A stretch of 64,000 nucleotides of DNA from Cristatella mucedo (GCA_009760855.2 WPIO01000118.1:461001-525000), one strand, 5' to 3'. Positions 54,191-64,000 are shown, numbered from the stretch's first letter. Made by a program: numbers and translations. Notes: generated by a model from the sequence alone, not told the origin.

Positions 54191-54709
54191 GCGCCAGTTT
54201 TGAGACGTGCTAGGAAGAACGTGCCTCCACAGCGACTGCAAAAATAAGAGCGCCCCTATAAAGAACAAATGTGCCTATCTGGAAGCTGTCCCTGAGCGTG
54301 CACGTCGAATGTGCACCGAACTAGCATTCCACGCAGCAGTGTCAAGAAAAACTGGACAATTCTCATCTGTTGAGAAACTCTTAGAGTACTGAAGCCGAAG
54401 GGCAGCTACCTGACCGTCTGTAGAATCGACTTCCGTTTGGTTTTAGGGCTCAACTTTAAGTTCCGTCGTTCACTGGGCTCTTAATTACTACTCTCAATTC
54501 CTTTAGTGACAGTACTTTTTATTCTCACGACGCTCTTTGAAACTCACCGACATCTAATTTCACGATGTCTCCTGTGTACTTTTTTCTACCAAATTTAAAG
54601 AACGTAGATTTGTGGCTTTATCGAGAAATTGATTCACTGTCTTGTAAGTTTATTTATGGTTTGACTAGTAAGACTCCTGGTCGCGATTAAAATAAGTCCC
54701 GGATTTTCA

Positions 54710-54985
54710 AAGTAATGCAACGCATCTCTATCTGTAACTACACAAAGATACACACGAGAACTAAATGTGTGCCGCAGAGGAGTTTTGTAGAGCGCACTCA
54801 AAGCCTGAGCGACTTTCGGGTGCATACGGTAGTCAACAGACTTAATCTCATGCAACAAGGAGAACGTGAGACCCATAGCCGAGTCAGGAGCGTAGTCAAG
54901 CAAGTGAGTACCTTGGAGGTAATAGCTCAGGACGGCTGGAACGGATGTGCCACAGTCTGCAGCACGACAGTTGAAGCTCACGGGT
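54710..54985 (-). mobile_element. LINE B 3' end
   Basis: The - strand reads AADCGTSVPAVLSYY and MGLTFSLLHEIKSVDYRM, the C-terminal LINE B block, followed by its 3' UTR. Confidence 0.7.
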
Positions 54986-55361
54986 GTAGATATAGCTTGC
55001 CTTTGTCGCGCACATTCAATTTAAAAAGAGGCGATATTGCTTACAGGAATCGTATTTATAGAGTTTCTGAATAGGCAATTAAGTAAGTGTTGCCACATTT
55101 AAATAAGTCTGCCGAGCAGTCGGTCTGGCACGCTGCCGAAGACTCACCAAATAAGTTTGCGAATTATAATAATAATAATAATATATTTTCTATATCGCTC
55201 TCAAATGTGTTATTATTATTCTTAGTACCCGCAAATTTATTCGGTGAGTGCGGCAGTATCATTTTAGCAGGTCAAATCGACTTTCGAGTGGAGCACGATC
55301 GGTACGAAAGTAAGTTTTTCGAGAATTATTTGATTTTGATATGAGTTAAGTAGCTAACGCG

Positions 55362-55485
55362 AGTAATAATAATAATAATAATAATGGACTTGATAAAGCG
55401 CCCTCAGAGAACTCAATCTCTCTTTAGGTGCTTTACATTTGCTGCAAAGGGAAATGCAATTGAATGGTGAGTAAAATCATAGTAA
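55362..55485 (-). mobile_element. LINE A 3' tail
   Basis: AATAATAATAATAATAATGG then ACTTGATAAAGCGCCCTCAG and GCTGCAAAGGGAAATGC. Confidence 0.85.
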
Positions 55486-55654
55486 TTAACAGTAAGAGTT
55501 ACAAGCTTTTGCATTCGCTATATTACTTTCTTCGCTGAGTTCTAAAGAATTCATTGACCATAAGCAACGCCCCCAACAAAATTCCGGATAGGCCCGTGGA
55601 TGGGATTCGTGCGTAGGTCGCCGCTTCGCTCCGGCTGCAAAGTGACAGTATATA

Positions 55655-55770
55655 ATTAAAATAATTTATTTGTATAGTGCCCTAAGAGAAATTTAATCTC
55701 TATTCGGGCGCTTCACATATGCCTCGGGGCTCGAGCGCACGACCTCAGCCAGACTGCGATCGGGGCGAGC
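55655..55770 (-). mobile_element. SINE family 1 copy
   Basis: TTTGTATAGTGCCC tail, GAGAAATTTAATCTCTATTC, CTCGGGGCTCGAGCGC (B-box) and ACGACCTCAGCCAGACT. Confidence 0.8.
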
Positions 55771-55959
55771 ACCAGTCACGCATCCGCTGCGTCGCGTCAT
55801 CACCGCACGCTCGCCTAGACCTTGCTCGCCTGTAACCCCTGTGAGCGCCGAGCATCTTCAGCGGGAAACCCTTGGGTAGGCACTGCCGCTGATACCGCCA
55901 GCTGGCGTGTCGAACGAACTTTGCGACGGATGCTCTTTCAAAGGTTGCCGCCCGGGTTT

Positions 55960-56910
55960 GGTCGCGGTGTAAGTGACTCACCTTTAACGACTAAGGTCGG
56001 GGGCTCATGCCCTCAGGCACATATGGATGGAATTTAAGTTTCCTAATGGTAGTATACAAATGAAGTACAGTGGTATCTCGGCATAGGAGTTGAATTCGTT
56101 CCGCGCCGGAGCTCGTAACTCAAATTACTCGTATGTCACATCAATTTTCCAGATTGAAATGAATTGAAATACCATGCATTCTTTCCGGACCCCCAAAAAG
56201 CGCTGCGATTTTTGTCGCATGTTTTTAAATTAAAAAATGTACTTGTTAATTTAAAAAATACAATAGAATGTCTTGCAATGAACGGGTTTTATTAATCCTA
56301 ATGTACAGGAGTAACTTGGAAATCAGGTGACTTGAAGATGCTAATAGAGTTAAAAGAAAAAGGCTGAACTAAATATCTGAACCTTACTCGCCTATTTTTT
56401 CCCTTTTCGCCAGGCTTTCCTCGCTTTTAGTTTATTGGATGGGCCTTTACTCGGACGCACCGATTGTTATCAGTTATACGATGAACTCTGGCATGATGAT
56501 ATTGCCTAAATAAAGAGTACAATACGTATATAGCTATTCCTGCCGTAGTCGGATTTAACACCGGAGTCGGGCAATCTTGTGCGTCCAAGCACCACGATGG
56601 CTCGCTCGAGTCTGTCTGGGTGCGCACCAGCAGGCCTGCGCTTAGCGTCACACCGGGGTCGTAGGGCAGCGTCCGGCAACAGAACGTCATTCGCTGACCT
56701 ACCCTTATTAGCCTGAGTAAACGCACGCAGTGTGACATTCGCATCAGCAACTAGTGGCGGAGTATCTGAAGCTGACTAATAACCCAAATTCTAGCTCGCA
56801 ACTCAAAGAAAAAAATTGGCCGAGAGACAGCTCATACCTCGAAACACTCGTATGTCGAGACACTCGAAAGCCGAGGTACCACTGTATATTTACATTTTTA
56901 TATGAAGATT
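55960..56910 (+). mobile_element. SINE family 1 copy split by a DNA transposon
   Basis: A B-box-like GGGGGCTCATGCCC and a tail with GTATACAAATGAAG lie left of the transposon. The tail resumes as TATTTACATTTT on the right. The head is degraded. Confidence 0.5.
56068..56884. mobile_element. Non-autonomous TA-flanked DNA transposon, 817 bp
   Basis: The left end CAGTGGTATCTCGGCAT and the right end (reverse complement) CAGTGGTACCTCGGCTT are imperfect terminal inverted repeats. TA lies on both sides, and further inverted similarity continues inward (ACTCGTATGTC on both arms). TA target sites and CAGTGG ends point to the Tc1/mariner-pogo group. No transposase frame is present. Confidence 0.8.
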
Positions 56911-57419
56911 GTCCAGCGCCTACAGTTGAGAGCAAATAAGCAGAAAGCTATTTGTACGTGACCCTCGCACTGAGCCGTGAAATCTTGTGGAAAAAGAGCC
57001 ATCTAGGATTTCCTACGACAAGAGTATAATTTTTTATGCGTTGCTGACTAGTCGGTTTCGTTGCAATACGGTGTTGGTCGCCTGGCTCAGGAGACCGGTC
57101 AGTTTGTGTCTAGTCCGTCGAGAAGTGCACCTAATGATTCTTAAATGCTTGGCTTATACTGCGCGGGTTTTCTCTTTTTCTTGAGAGTACTCGCTTACAG
57201 TATTCCGGAGAAAATACCGTCTACGAACGTAACGCGCTTTCCATGCTTACAAAATCTAATTGCGGTTACATATACAATATAGCGGAGCCAACCAGGGCAC
57301 ATTGAGTTGCATTAACCTACGCTCATATGACTAGCACAGCCGTGTCGCTAATAATCGAGCGAACATTTAGGTAAATTCCAAAGGCTTGGACTAGGCGTCA
57401 CATGTACAGTATATACAGA

Positions 57420-57470
57420 CAGTAATGCGCAAACGCATGCGCGCACGCACGCGCGCGGGCGCGCGAGCCT
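57420..57470. repeat. Alternating CG/CA-rich tract
   Basis: GCATGCGCGCACGCACGCGC followed by GCGGGCGCGCGAG is a long alternating purine-pyrimidine tract, a possible Z-DNA former. Confidence 0.8.
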
Positions 57471-57971
57471 AACGTAGACTTTGCAGGCCATGGCTGGTTC
57501 TGGAGGTCAGCGATTCCCCGTCGCTGCTGAATAGACTTCTCTACTCACTAGACGAGGTTGGTGTCCTCGTGTACGGAGCTCTTTGTTGCTGCCTTGTTCG
57601 AGTACCGTCTGCATGCACGCGTGCATTTGGCGTTGGACCTTCGAGTCAATAGCCCCAATTGTAAGGCCGCATATTCATCGCGCATCGGCTGCGATTAGCA
57701 CCGTTACGAGCGCTGCGCTTGCGGACAAGTTCCGTCCTGACGCGGATGCCGCCACAGCCCGTTTGTAACATTTGGCGTCGGAGGTGTTGGATGATTGCTG
57801 AGGCCCTGTAGCAGTTGTCTTGTAACATCCTCATTAGTGGCTATTGTGTTGGTGAAAGTCGAGCCCTAACGACATTTTCTCTTGTAGTTTTCTCTCTCGC
57901 GCGATTGAGTTGTTTACTAAAGCAGATATTGAGTGCTTGAACAATGAAGCAGCTGCCTGCTTTGCCTTACT

Positions 57972-58304
57972 TTGCCCAACTTGCTCTGCATGCAGAATAA
58001 TAATTTCTCTTCTGAACTTGTGCAAATTGCGATGTCGTGCTTAACAGAAATTAAGCGAATTGATGAACAGCATTGTTCTGATGTTAAGCGAATACTAAAT
58101 ATATGCTCAGGCCACGGATTACACGAGACAGTACCCTTGGATGAGCAGCATATAGCAGCATTTAGACATACTAGCCTTGAGAGTACGGATACTCTAAAGG
58201 CAGAGGAATTTCGTGACAGTAGAGCTAAGGTTCTTCGAGCGGCTTGTCAGATGTATGCACCTGTCTGCAGCATTTCTCGCAGTCTCACAGATAAGAGATT
58301 TTAA
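57972..58304 (+). CDS. Unidentified open frame, possible 3' exon
   Basis: A CTCTGCATGCAG acceptor-like site at about 57,995 opens a frame encoding SSELVQIAMSCLTEIKRIDE and ending in ISRSLTDKRF at a TAA. Composition looks coding. No family is recognised. The frame lies downstream of an LTR-like edge at 57,767, so it may belong to a retroelement. It faces the 3' end of the CAP gene. Confidence 0.3.
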   Translation: MPNLLCMQNNNFSSELVQIAMSCLTEIKRIDEQHCSDVKRILNICSGHGLHETVPLDEQHIAAFRHTSLESTDTLKAEEFRDSRAKVLRAACQMYAPVCSISRSLTDKRF

Positions 58305-58562
58305 AAATAATTTATGACAGTAATAAACAGTGAAATTTGAAGGCAACTACAAGAACTGCCCGCCGCACGGTCTTGGATCGCCAACGGTAAGAGGCGTTCC
58401 CTGTGCGGCAATGAAACGGCAGCATTATATATAGTAGCGCCGAGTAATCTGCACAGCTGCCTATGAGACTGCCTCCGTCGCTTGGAGGCGAAGCCTGAGA
58501 CGTCGTTCGTCGCCGCACAGCGAGAGAGCCGACGGGCGACGCTGCCCGTGAGAGCATCGCCA

Positions 58563-58750
58563 TCAGCCCCACCGCACACCAGCTCCATGCGGTGTGTTGC
58601 TTCCCGATCGAGCGCCGACGTTGTCGGCGAAGAGGCCCGCGACGTTTCCGGCGGGCGAGTAGTTGGCCACAACGTACACAGTATTTCCACTTACTGCTTT
58701 TCCCACTCCCACTTTCTCCGTGCTCTTCCAGACGACCTGCGTGAAGTGAC
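58563..58750 (-). CDS. CAP gene exon 4
   Basis: The acceptor is TTTTCCCGTAG and the exon begins in phase 1 at GHFTQVVWK. It ends in a short tail after NYSPAGNV ([18 protein letters not shown]) and a TGA. Confidence 0.92.
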
Positions 58751-61700
58751 CTACGGGAAAATATGACGAACTACAGCGAGCGCCAATTTCTTCGTCTGCC
58801 TCATCGCGGCGGCGACGGAGAGAAAGCGGACGGACCGTCGCTTGTGCTGCTCCGGCTCTCGGCTGCCCCGAGCGAGCGCCTCGCGGCGCCGGGCGCTCCT
58901 CGTCGGCCAGAACGAGGCTGCTACCGGCTAGCCGTCGGCAGGCGAACAGTCGGGTCCCGCTTTTATTCGAAGTCTCGTGACTGTTTCATTTAAAATTAAA
59001 GTGTGTAGAAAGAAGCAAGAGTGACGGTTGGCTCATTCAAATGCCCTATTCTTATAGCGGTCGAAGTGCCTTAGTAACTGCCCGACCCCCAGGCTAGAGG
59101 TGGGCAATAATAGTAATAAGAATGTTTACATTTGTATAGCATTTGTATATAATTTTATTATAACATTTTATAACATATTTATAACATTTGTATAGAACCC
59201 TCAGAGAACTTAATCTCTTTGTAGACACTTTACATATGGAATAGAGAAGTGCCCGCGACAGGAATCCGACCCATGACCTGGGTCGTTAGGATAGGTCAAA
59301 TATTAACACAGTAGGTGCAGAGTGCCGAATAGAAGTGCTAGCCGGCGTTGGAGTGTATCTGAAAATAATGTTGGCATTTAAATGCAAAGTAGCTCTTAGC
59401 TTACTGCCGGCTTGGCTGTTTGGTGAGTACATTAAAATACCACCGAAGGAACTTCAAAGCTATGCGCTTGCTTAGCTGGCTAGAACCCCACGCAGTCACG
59501 CACACTCAGCAGCCGTTACGCTGGAAACCTTACCGTAGCGCACTCAAAGGCTAAGCTACTTTCAGTTAAGTTTTACTCTCCTGTACATGATTCTGGTCAT
59601 GTTTCCTTTAGATTGATTCTAAAGCTGGAAATGGTTCAAGGCCAGCTTTTGTGCGCTAGTAGGCACAGGCGCGGGTGCAGTGGAATATTCTAAGGCCTAG
59701 CCTTCACTATGCGGTCCCAGCGGGCCTGAAGCAGCCGAATGAATGGGCGGCGGCTTGCCAATCGACACAGCCCTTCAGGATCTGTCAAAAGGAGCCGCGT
59801 CGTTACATCTCCGGTCTCAAGAAAAAAAAACAGGCAGATAGGCCAAGCCAGTGCACTCATAAATTTGTACAGGGTTTCTTAGACATCTTAAAAAAAACGT
59901 GTCACATACATTTGGAGCAGCGCTTTGAATGAGACCTTCGTAAAAATCGCCAGAGAACTAGATCTGTACAGACACTACTTAAATTGCAAAGGAAGCATGC
60001 ACATTGGTTGGTGATATAGTGCACATTGTAATACGTACACGTACGCAAAGAACAATGCGCGCGGACGGAACAGACGCTGTAAGGAACGTTTGGGTAGGCG
60101 GTTCGATTTAAATGTCATCTCCGAAGACGTGACGTCAGTCGGGAGACTAAAGGATTCGAGGCTGGGCAGAGGTGCGGCTACGAGACTCCAGTCGGAAGAG
60201 CAGGTGAGACGATGCGAAGACTGACACGGTAGAGCTTCCTTCAGGTCGATAGGCTCCTCGTCGGGCAGCCGGTGCTGGTCGGTGGGAAATAGCGAAATGT
60301 GCCAGTTTCAATGTTCGAAAACAAGAGATTTAGCTACGGAGCTTCGCATCAACTGTTGACGTCTTATTTTGGAGGCAGTCAGATCAGGGAGTAGTAAGCT
60401 GCGCAGGTTTAGTCGGGATGCCACAACTGAATGCATCGGCGCGGCTGCGGTGCCCTTAATCTGAAGGGCCCGAATTTTAGCCTCGATGGGTAGCACTCGT
60501 GCCTTGAGTATGCAGGACTGGTCAATTATAGAAAGGCATCCGCAGCTAAGCCCGGGCACGTGCTCTCCTCACCTGTCGCCGCAGAGAATCCGGGATTGCT
60601 GTAGTCGTACTGCATTACCTCGTCGTACCACATCTTGACCACAGCGCCTCCTGTTGACGAAAAACGTTAGGCGCCACTTCGAACGCGTTACGTCCTGCGC
60701 GTCGGCGAACGCTGCGGGACATGCCAGGAGTGCGCGAGCGAGTAGCCATCGCCGTCCAGGAGGCGGCGGGTAGCCTGAAGGGAGGCATGGGGCGAGCGAG
60801 GGGGCGGGGACAGCGAGCTCGTTCGCTTGGGCCTAGTTCTCGCTCGTTGGTGTATCCACATCGGTACAGTAAGTAGATCGCTGTCCAATCGTGCAGTCGC
60901 TCTGCTGGCAACTGCAGCTGGCAGCGCGCGCTGGGCGTGCGTCCATGCGACTTCTCTCCTGTTCAAAGCGTGGGAAAGACGCAATTGAACTCGCGACCTA
61001 CCCGACATCCCATTGCCGTCGCTGCTCCACGACATGGCCAAGTTCTCCCCGATTCTCTCGCCGTTTAGCATGCAATCGCTGTGCCGGAAAGTGCCGGTCT
61101 GCGCCAGCTGCTCGGCGTAGTTCTGAGCGCGCGCCGCAAGGTCAGAAGACAGCGTCAGTGAGGGCGATCCATGGAGCTTCCTGCAACGAAGGCGATAACT
61201 CGACATGTCGCTCACGTGGCTTACCTCGAGGCGGATTTTTATAGGAGCGCGGTTTTAGCAGTAACCAAACCCGCATGTACTGTCTCAGCCTTGGCTTTGG
61301 GTTCTCTGCGTTTAGAGACTCGTTGACAGACCAGCATGCATACGTGCCAGTTTAGTGGCCGACTGCATGAAAAGTGCATAGACTCATGTGACGTCGCATT
61401 TTCTTCGTAGTGCCGTGCATGCTAGACACAAAGATCATAGTTGGAACCGTCATGTCAGTGCTGGAAGTCGTCGTCTAATGCTACGCATAATTAACGAACG
61501 CGCTATCTTAATGACGGGCTAGTTTGGCCGAGTGCTTAAGGTGCTTGCATTATAAAAGGTCAACGAGTACGTGTATCATGACTGAGGTCGCGGACTGGAG
61601 CCCCATGGGATATGTGAAGCACCTGAATAGATATTAACTTTTTTAAGGCGCTATGCAAACGAATTACATTTTGGTATGGGTCGTGCAGAAAGACTGCGGG

Positions 61701-61975
61701 TAGTCCAAATAGTAAAGCTAAAAAGTTCTAAATTTGGAAAAAATTATATTAGCTACGGTACAGTTAGCGAAGAGCTGCGACTAGTTCCTGCTCGCGCTCT
61801 CAACGCGCTGAACAGTCCGCCCCAAAAAAGCACGTCACGCGAGCAAACGCGTCTCTGCTTGCCTGTAGTAGTTGTGAGCTTCGAGCGCCTCCTTCTGGAA
61901 GTCATCCGTGTAGTCGTCAGCGCTGACGCCACACACCACGAATGCCAGCGAAAGGGCGACGGCTGCGATACGCAT
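58563..61975 (-). CDS. Secreted CAP-superfamily protein (SCP/GAPR-1-like), four exons
   Basis: This small gene is read in full on the - strand: 61,975-61,863, 61,180-61,002, 60,650-60,573 and 58,750-58,563 (stop TGA at 58,565-58,563). The product is 185 residues. A signal peptide ([19 protein letters not shown]) is followed by a CAP domain: [66 protein letters not shown], the CAP1 motif GHFTQVVWK, then KVGVGKAV and [11 protein letters not shown]. The conserved CAP site residues are all visible: the first H of the FRHSD block, the E of GEN, and the H of GHFTQ. The sequence is close to GLIPR2/GAPR-1, but unlike that cytosolic, myristoylated protein it has a signal peptide. It faces the LYST-like gene tail to tail. 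Confidence 0.9.
59100..59300 (-). mobile_element. SINE/LINE tail copy in CAP intron 3
   Basis: ATAGAACCCTCAGAGAACTT and AATCTCTTTGTAGAC form the LINE A-type tail in reverse complement. CCGACCCATGACCTGGGTCG, a SINE-like B-box side, follows. Confidence 0.55.
59940..60545 (-). mobile_element. LINE A copy, heavily decayed, in CAP intron 3
   Basis: GAGAACTAGATCTGTACAG, then CGTCAGTCGGGAG, then GGCAGTCAGATCAGG and GCCCGAATTTTAGCC follow the LINE A order with much decay. Confidence 0.6.
60573..60650 (-). CDS. CAP gene exon 3
   Basis: The acceptor is TTTTTCGTCAACAG and the donor is ACAG before GTGAGG. The exon is 78 nt, phase 1 to phase 1, and encodes [20 protein letters not shown]. Confidence 0.93.
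61002..61180 (-). CDS. CAP gene exon 2
   Basis: The acceptor is CGCCTTCGTTGCAG and the donor is TCGG before GTAGGT. The exon is 179 nt, phase 2 to phase 1. It encodes [20 protein letters not shown] through [12 protein letters not shown]. Confidence 0.93.
61237..61246 (-). promoter_or_regulatory. TATA-like element in CAP intron 1
   Basis: CTATAAAAAT on the - strand lies about 25 bp upstream of an in-frame ATG (61,213-61,215) that reads straight into exon 2. It could be a start for a form without the signal peptide, but this is unproven. Confidence 0.3.
61505..61670 (+). mobile_element. SINE family 1 copy in CAP intron 1
   Basis: AGTTTGGCCGAGTGCTTAAG, CTGGAGCCCCATGGG and GAATAGATATTAACTTTTTT with ATGCAAACGAATTACAT. 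It contains about 30 bp of extra head sequence. Confidence 0.7.
61863..61975 (-). CDS. CAP gene exon 1, signal peptide
   Basis: The ATG is at 61,975-61,973. The exon encodes [20 protein letters not shown] and then [17 protein letters not shown]. It ends in AG at 61,863, followed by GCAAGC, so the donor is GC rather than GT. No GT donor nearby keeps the phase. Confidence 0.88.
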
Positions 61976-62327
61976 GGCGAACCTAAACGCTGAAGGAGAA
62001 TCGGCTCGCAGAGTTGGCATGCACAATTGAACCTTTTGCAGAGTCGCCTGCCCTTGAAACTTTAGGGCAGAACGAGTGAGAACAGGCATCGCCGAATGCA
62101 ATAGAAGTCGACGGGTCTCTAGAAACATAAAACGGCCTTTGAAAAATGCATGACCGATATGGGGATGCCTCGCCGTCACCTCCCAGCTGCCAATCTTGGG
62201 GCCGCGTCAATAGTTGTCGCGCAAAACGGGCACAGCCTTTGGCATCTTGCCCGAATTCTGTTTCAAACGCGGAAGCGGAAGCTTATGCTCCTTACCCTTA
62301 TTTAAAGTAGTCTTTACGAGCCCGCTA

Positions 62328-62342
62328 CAAGCTCTCTCTCTC

Positions 62343-62380
<38 letters not shown>
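62328..62380. repeat. (CT)n microsatellite
   Basis: Two CTCTCTCT runs are separated by CCCTC, upstream of the CAP gene. Confidence 0.95.
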
Positions 62381-62534
62381 GACGCGATATAGCGGCTCCT
62401 GTGAAAGCAGAGCTTCAATGTGGTGTTCTTTAGCTGGCAAATGACGTGAAGAGTGTGCCTCCTGTGTGTTCGAACCCGAAGCACGGCAACAGTAGCACTA
62501 CCCTTTCGCTGGATACAGTGTGTATTCCTCCTGC

Positions 62535-62545
62535 GCCTTTATAGG
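62535..62545 (-). promoter_or_regulatory. TATA-like element upstream of CAP gene
   Basis: CCTATAAAGG on the - strand is about 560 bp upstream of the CAP start codon. It fits a promoter only if a 5' UTR intron or long leader is present. Confidence 0.25.
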
Positions 62546-62619
62546 AACGCGAGCGAATGCAAAATCGTGACTGTGGACAATTAATGAAGAGCGACGAATC
62601 CAAAAACAGGGTGCGGCTT

Positions 62620-63190
62620 AGATTTCAATCATCATCTTCAGCTTACGGGGATCATGTGGGCCGAGGAACCTGAGCAAAGACATCCGGCGAGCCGCTCCTG
62701 ATGAGTCGTTATTTAGCCTAAGCCGCAGCGTGAACTTGCGCAAGCTCGCCGTGCCTGGCAGCAGCCGCCGCATCGGCGCGATGAACACCCTCTTTTTTTG
62801 CGCCCCTCGCGATCTTTCGAGCGTGTCCGGCGCTCGCAATCGGTCGCGGCCTCGCCTTACGTGGCACGACGATGCGCCCGTAGCTCCCCGGCTGCAGGCG
62901 CCACGCCAGCGGCGCGCGGCGCGCGGCGCTGAGCAGCTCGAGCGTCTTAGCCGCCCCGCCTAGCGTTCCCTCGGCGTCGCTCGTTACTTTTCGCTGCCCA
63001 GCCGCCCCGAACGGCCGCGTGGCGTGGGCTTCCAACTCCCAAACGCGAGGCACCAGACGCACGCGTCCTAGTGACGACGCGATTGTGCGGGCCGGTGGCT
63101 TTTTTGCCGGTCGCCTAAAACGCCGCGCTATATATCAAGACGATGGCTCGCCTGCAGTGCATTCGCTGCCTCAGCTTTTCACTGCACCTC
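62620..63190. other. GC-rich block, no assigned gene
   Basis: High CpG content with several overlapping open frames on both strands and a TATATA-like word at about 63,130. It could be a promoter region. I see no domain. Confidence 0.4.
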
Positions 63191-63238
63191 ACTCACTCAC
63201 TCACTCACTCACTCACTCCACTCACTCACTCTCTTGCT
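63190..63238. repeat. (ACTC)n microsatellite
   Basis: An ACTCACTCACTC run. Confidence 0.95.
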
Positions 63239-63349
63239 CGTAGCAACGACCTCCTGCTGCTTTTTGTCGCTTTATCATTTGCAGAGCTAAGCTTTGTCGA
63301 GGAGCGAAGCATGGCTCGCTGTACGAGACTATGAATGATAAGTAAAGGT

Positions 63350-63495
63350 AGAAGTCGGCTTATTTGGCAGCTTCACTTATGTAGCGGCGAGAGAGCTTTC
63401 GTGGCTGACACCTCGGCTTGCATAGACAAAACAGAATTGCCTGCTCCAAGGCTCGAACTCTCAACCTCAATCGTGATTTTCGCATACCTTACCTC
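63350..63495 (-). mobile_element. SINE family 2 copy, diverged
   Basis: CTTATTTGGCAGCTTCAC, GGCTGACACCTCGG, B-box complement GGCTCGAACTCTCAACCTC and CATACCTTACCTC head, in reverse complement. Confidence 0.55.
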
Positions 63496-63735
63496 TACGC
63501 TGAGACGAAGATGTCATGAAGTGTGCATACCTTACCTCGCCGCCGTCAGCTCAAGCCGGGTTGAAACGATCGCAATTTCTTTCTGGCCGCGGCATTCTTC
63601 CATTTCTTAGTCTTAATAGCGTTCGACCACCGCTCAGTCGAACGCTTCTGCTTGCTTCGTAAATGCTCAAACCGTAGGGAAGTCACGGAAGGTAAGCTTT
63701 CATTAGGCCACGGGGCACGGTCGCCGCGATTCGGC

Positions 63736-63979
63736 TGTAAGGAAATGGCAGGGCGTTAGACTAAATGAGGACGGCGACAGATTTTGGCCACCCCAGACGT
63801 CTGTTTGCTACGCTATTTCGCGCATCGTCAGTCAGTGCTCAGTGTGTCACGCGAGCGCGGCGTGTCGCGGTGACGCCTCGATGGAAGGCTCGGGCTGCAA
63901 CGAGGTCCACTGTTTTCAATAAATACTATAAAGAAAGGCTGACTAACTTTGCAGCCTCATTTCTCATTTACTGTACATA
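63736..63979 (+). mobile_element. Possible LTR edge with primer-binding-like site
   Basis: TGTAAGGAAA to CTGTACA has TG...CA ends and contains TCAATAAATAC near its 3' side. Just beyond, TGGCACGAAGAGCC (63,982 on) has the form of a tRNA primer-binding site. The window ends before any internal domain. Confidence 0.3.
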
Positions 63980-64000
63980 GTGGCACGAAGAGCCCCAACG

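Noticed and set aside
60615-61215. Long + and - strand frames over the CAP intron 2 region
   Set aside because: The real frame is split by introns; the extensions past 61,002 and the + strand frame have no domain.
62618-63062. Overlapping - strand frames in the GC-rich block
   Set aside because: GC-rich sequence gives open frames on both strands by chance. No motif or splice context was found.

Overview
The window is animal (metazoan) nuclear DNA. Its coding content is split into short exons with GT-AG boundaries and consistent splice phases. The introns carry non-LTR retrotransposons, tRNA-derived SINEs and simple repeats. I cannot name the species. An invertebrate or early-branching animal is likely, because the introns are moderate in size, the repeats belong to CR1/L2-like lineages, and I recognise no vertebrate repeat family.

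Region 1 (about 480-53,036, + strand) is the 3' part of one large gene encoding a BEACH-WD40 protein of the LYST (lysosomal trafficking regulator / Chediak-Higashi) type. I read about 30 exons by following splice phase. They encode an ARM/HEAT-like helical part (480-16,600), the PH-like domain (17,834-27,099), the BEACH domain (28,887-36,442), a linker (36,176-38,053) and C-terminal WD40 repeats ending at a TGA at 53,034-53,036. The 5' end of the gene lies outside the window. Two joints are unresolved: between 4,803 and 7,076, and around 39.6-39.8 kb.

Region 2 (53,037-58,562) is the spacer between two convergent genes. It holds LINE and SINE tails, an 817-bp TA-flanked inverted-repeat DNA transposon inserted in a SINE tail, and an unidentified open reading frame.

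Region 3 (58,563-61,975, - strand) is a complete four-exon gene for a small secreted CAP-superfamily (SCP/GAPR-1-like) protein. Its first intron appears to use a GC-AG donor.

Region 4 (62-64 kb) is GC-rich upstream DNA with TATA-like elements, a CT microsatellite, a SINE copy and a possible LTR edge with a primer-binding-site-like sequence at the right border.

Repeats make up much of the introns. LINE family A (CR1/L2-like, AAT/ATT tail) includes one near full-length, broken copy at 22.7-26.0 kb with both endonuclease and reverse transcriptase. LINE family B is a separate lineage with a tail ending in TACATTACATTA-like sequence. SINE family 1 has a tRNA-like head and a 3' tail homologous to the hairpin tail of LINE A. 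SINE family 2 has a tRNA-like head and a different body. A 232-bp solo-LTR-like element and a SINE are both nested in one LINE A copy at 49.2-50.5 kb. The most interesting non-coding signals are the shared LINE/SINE hairpin tail and this nesting history.
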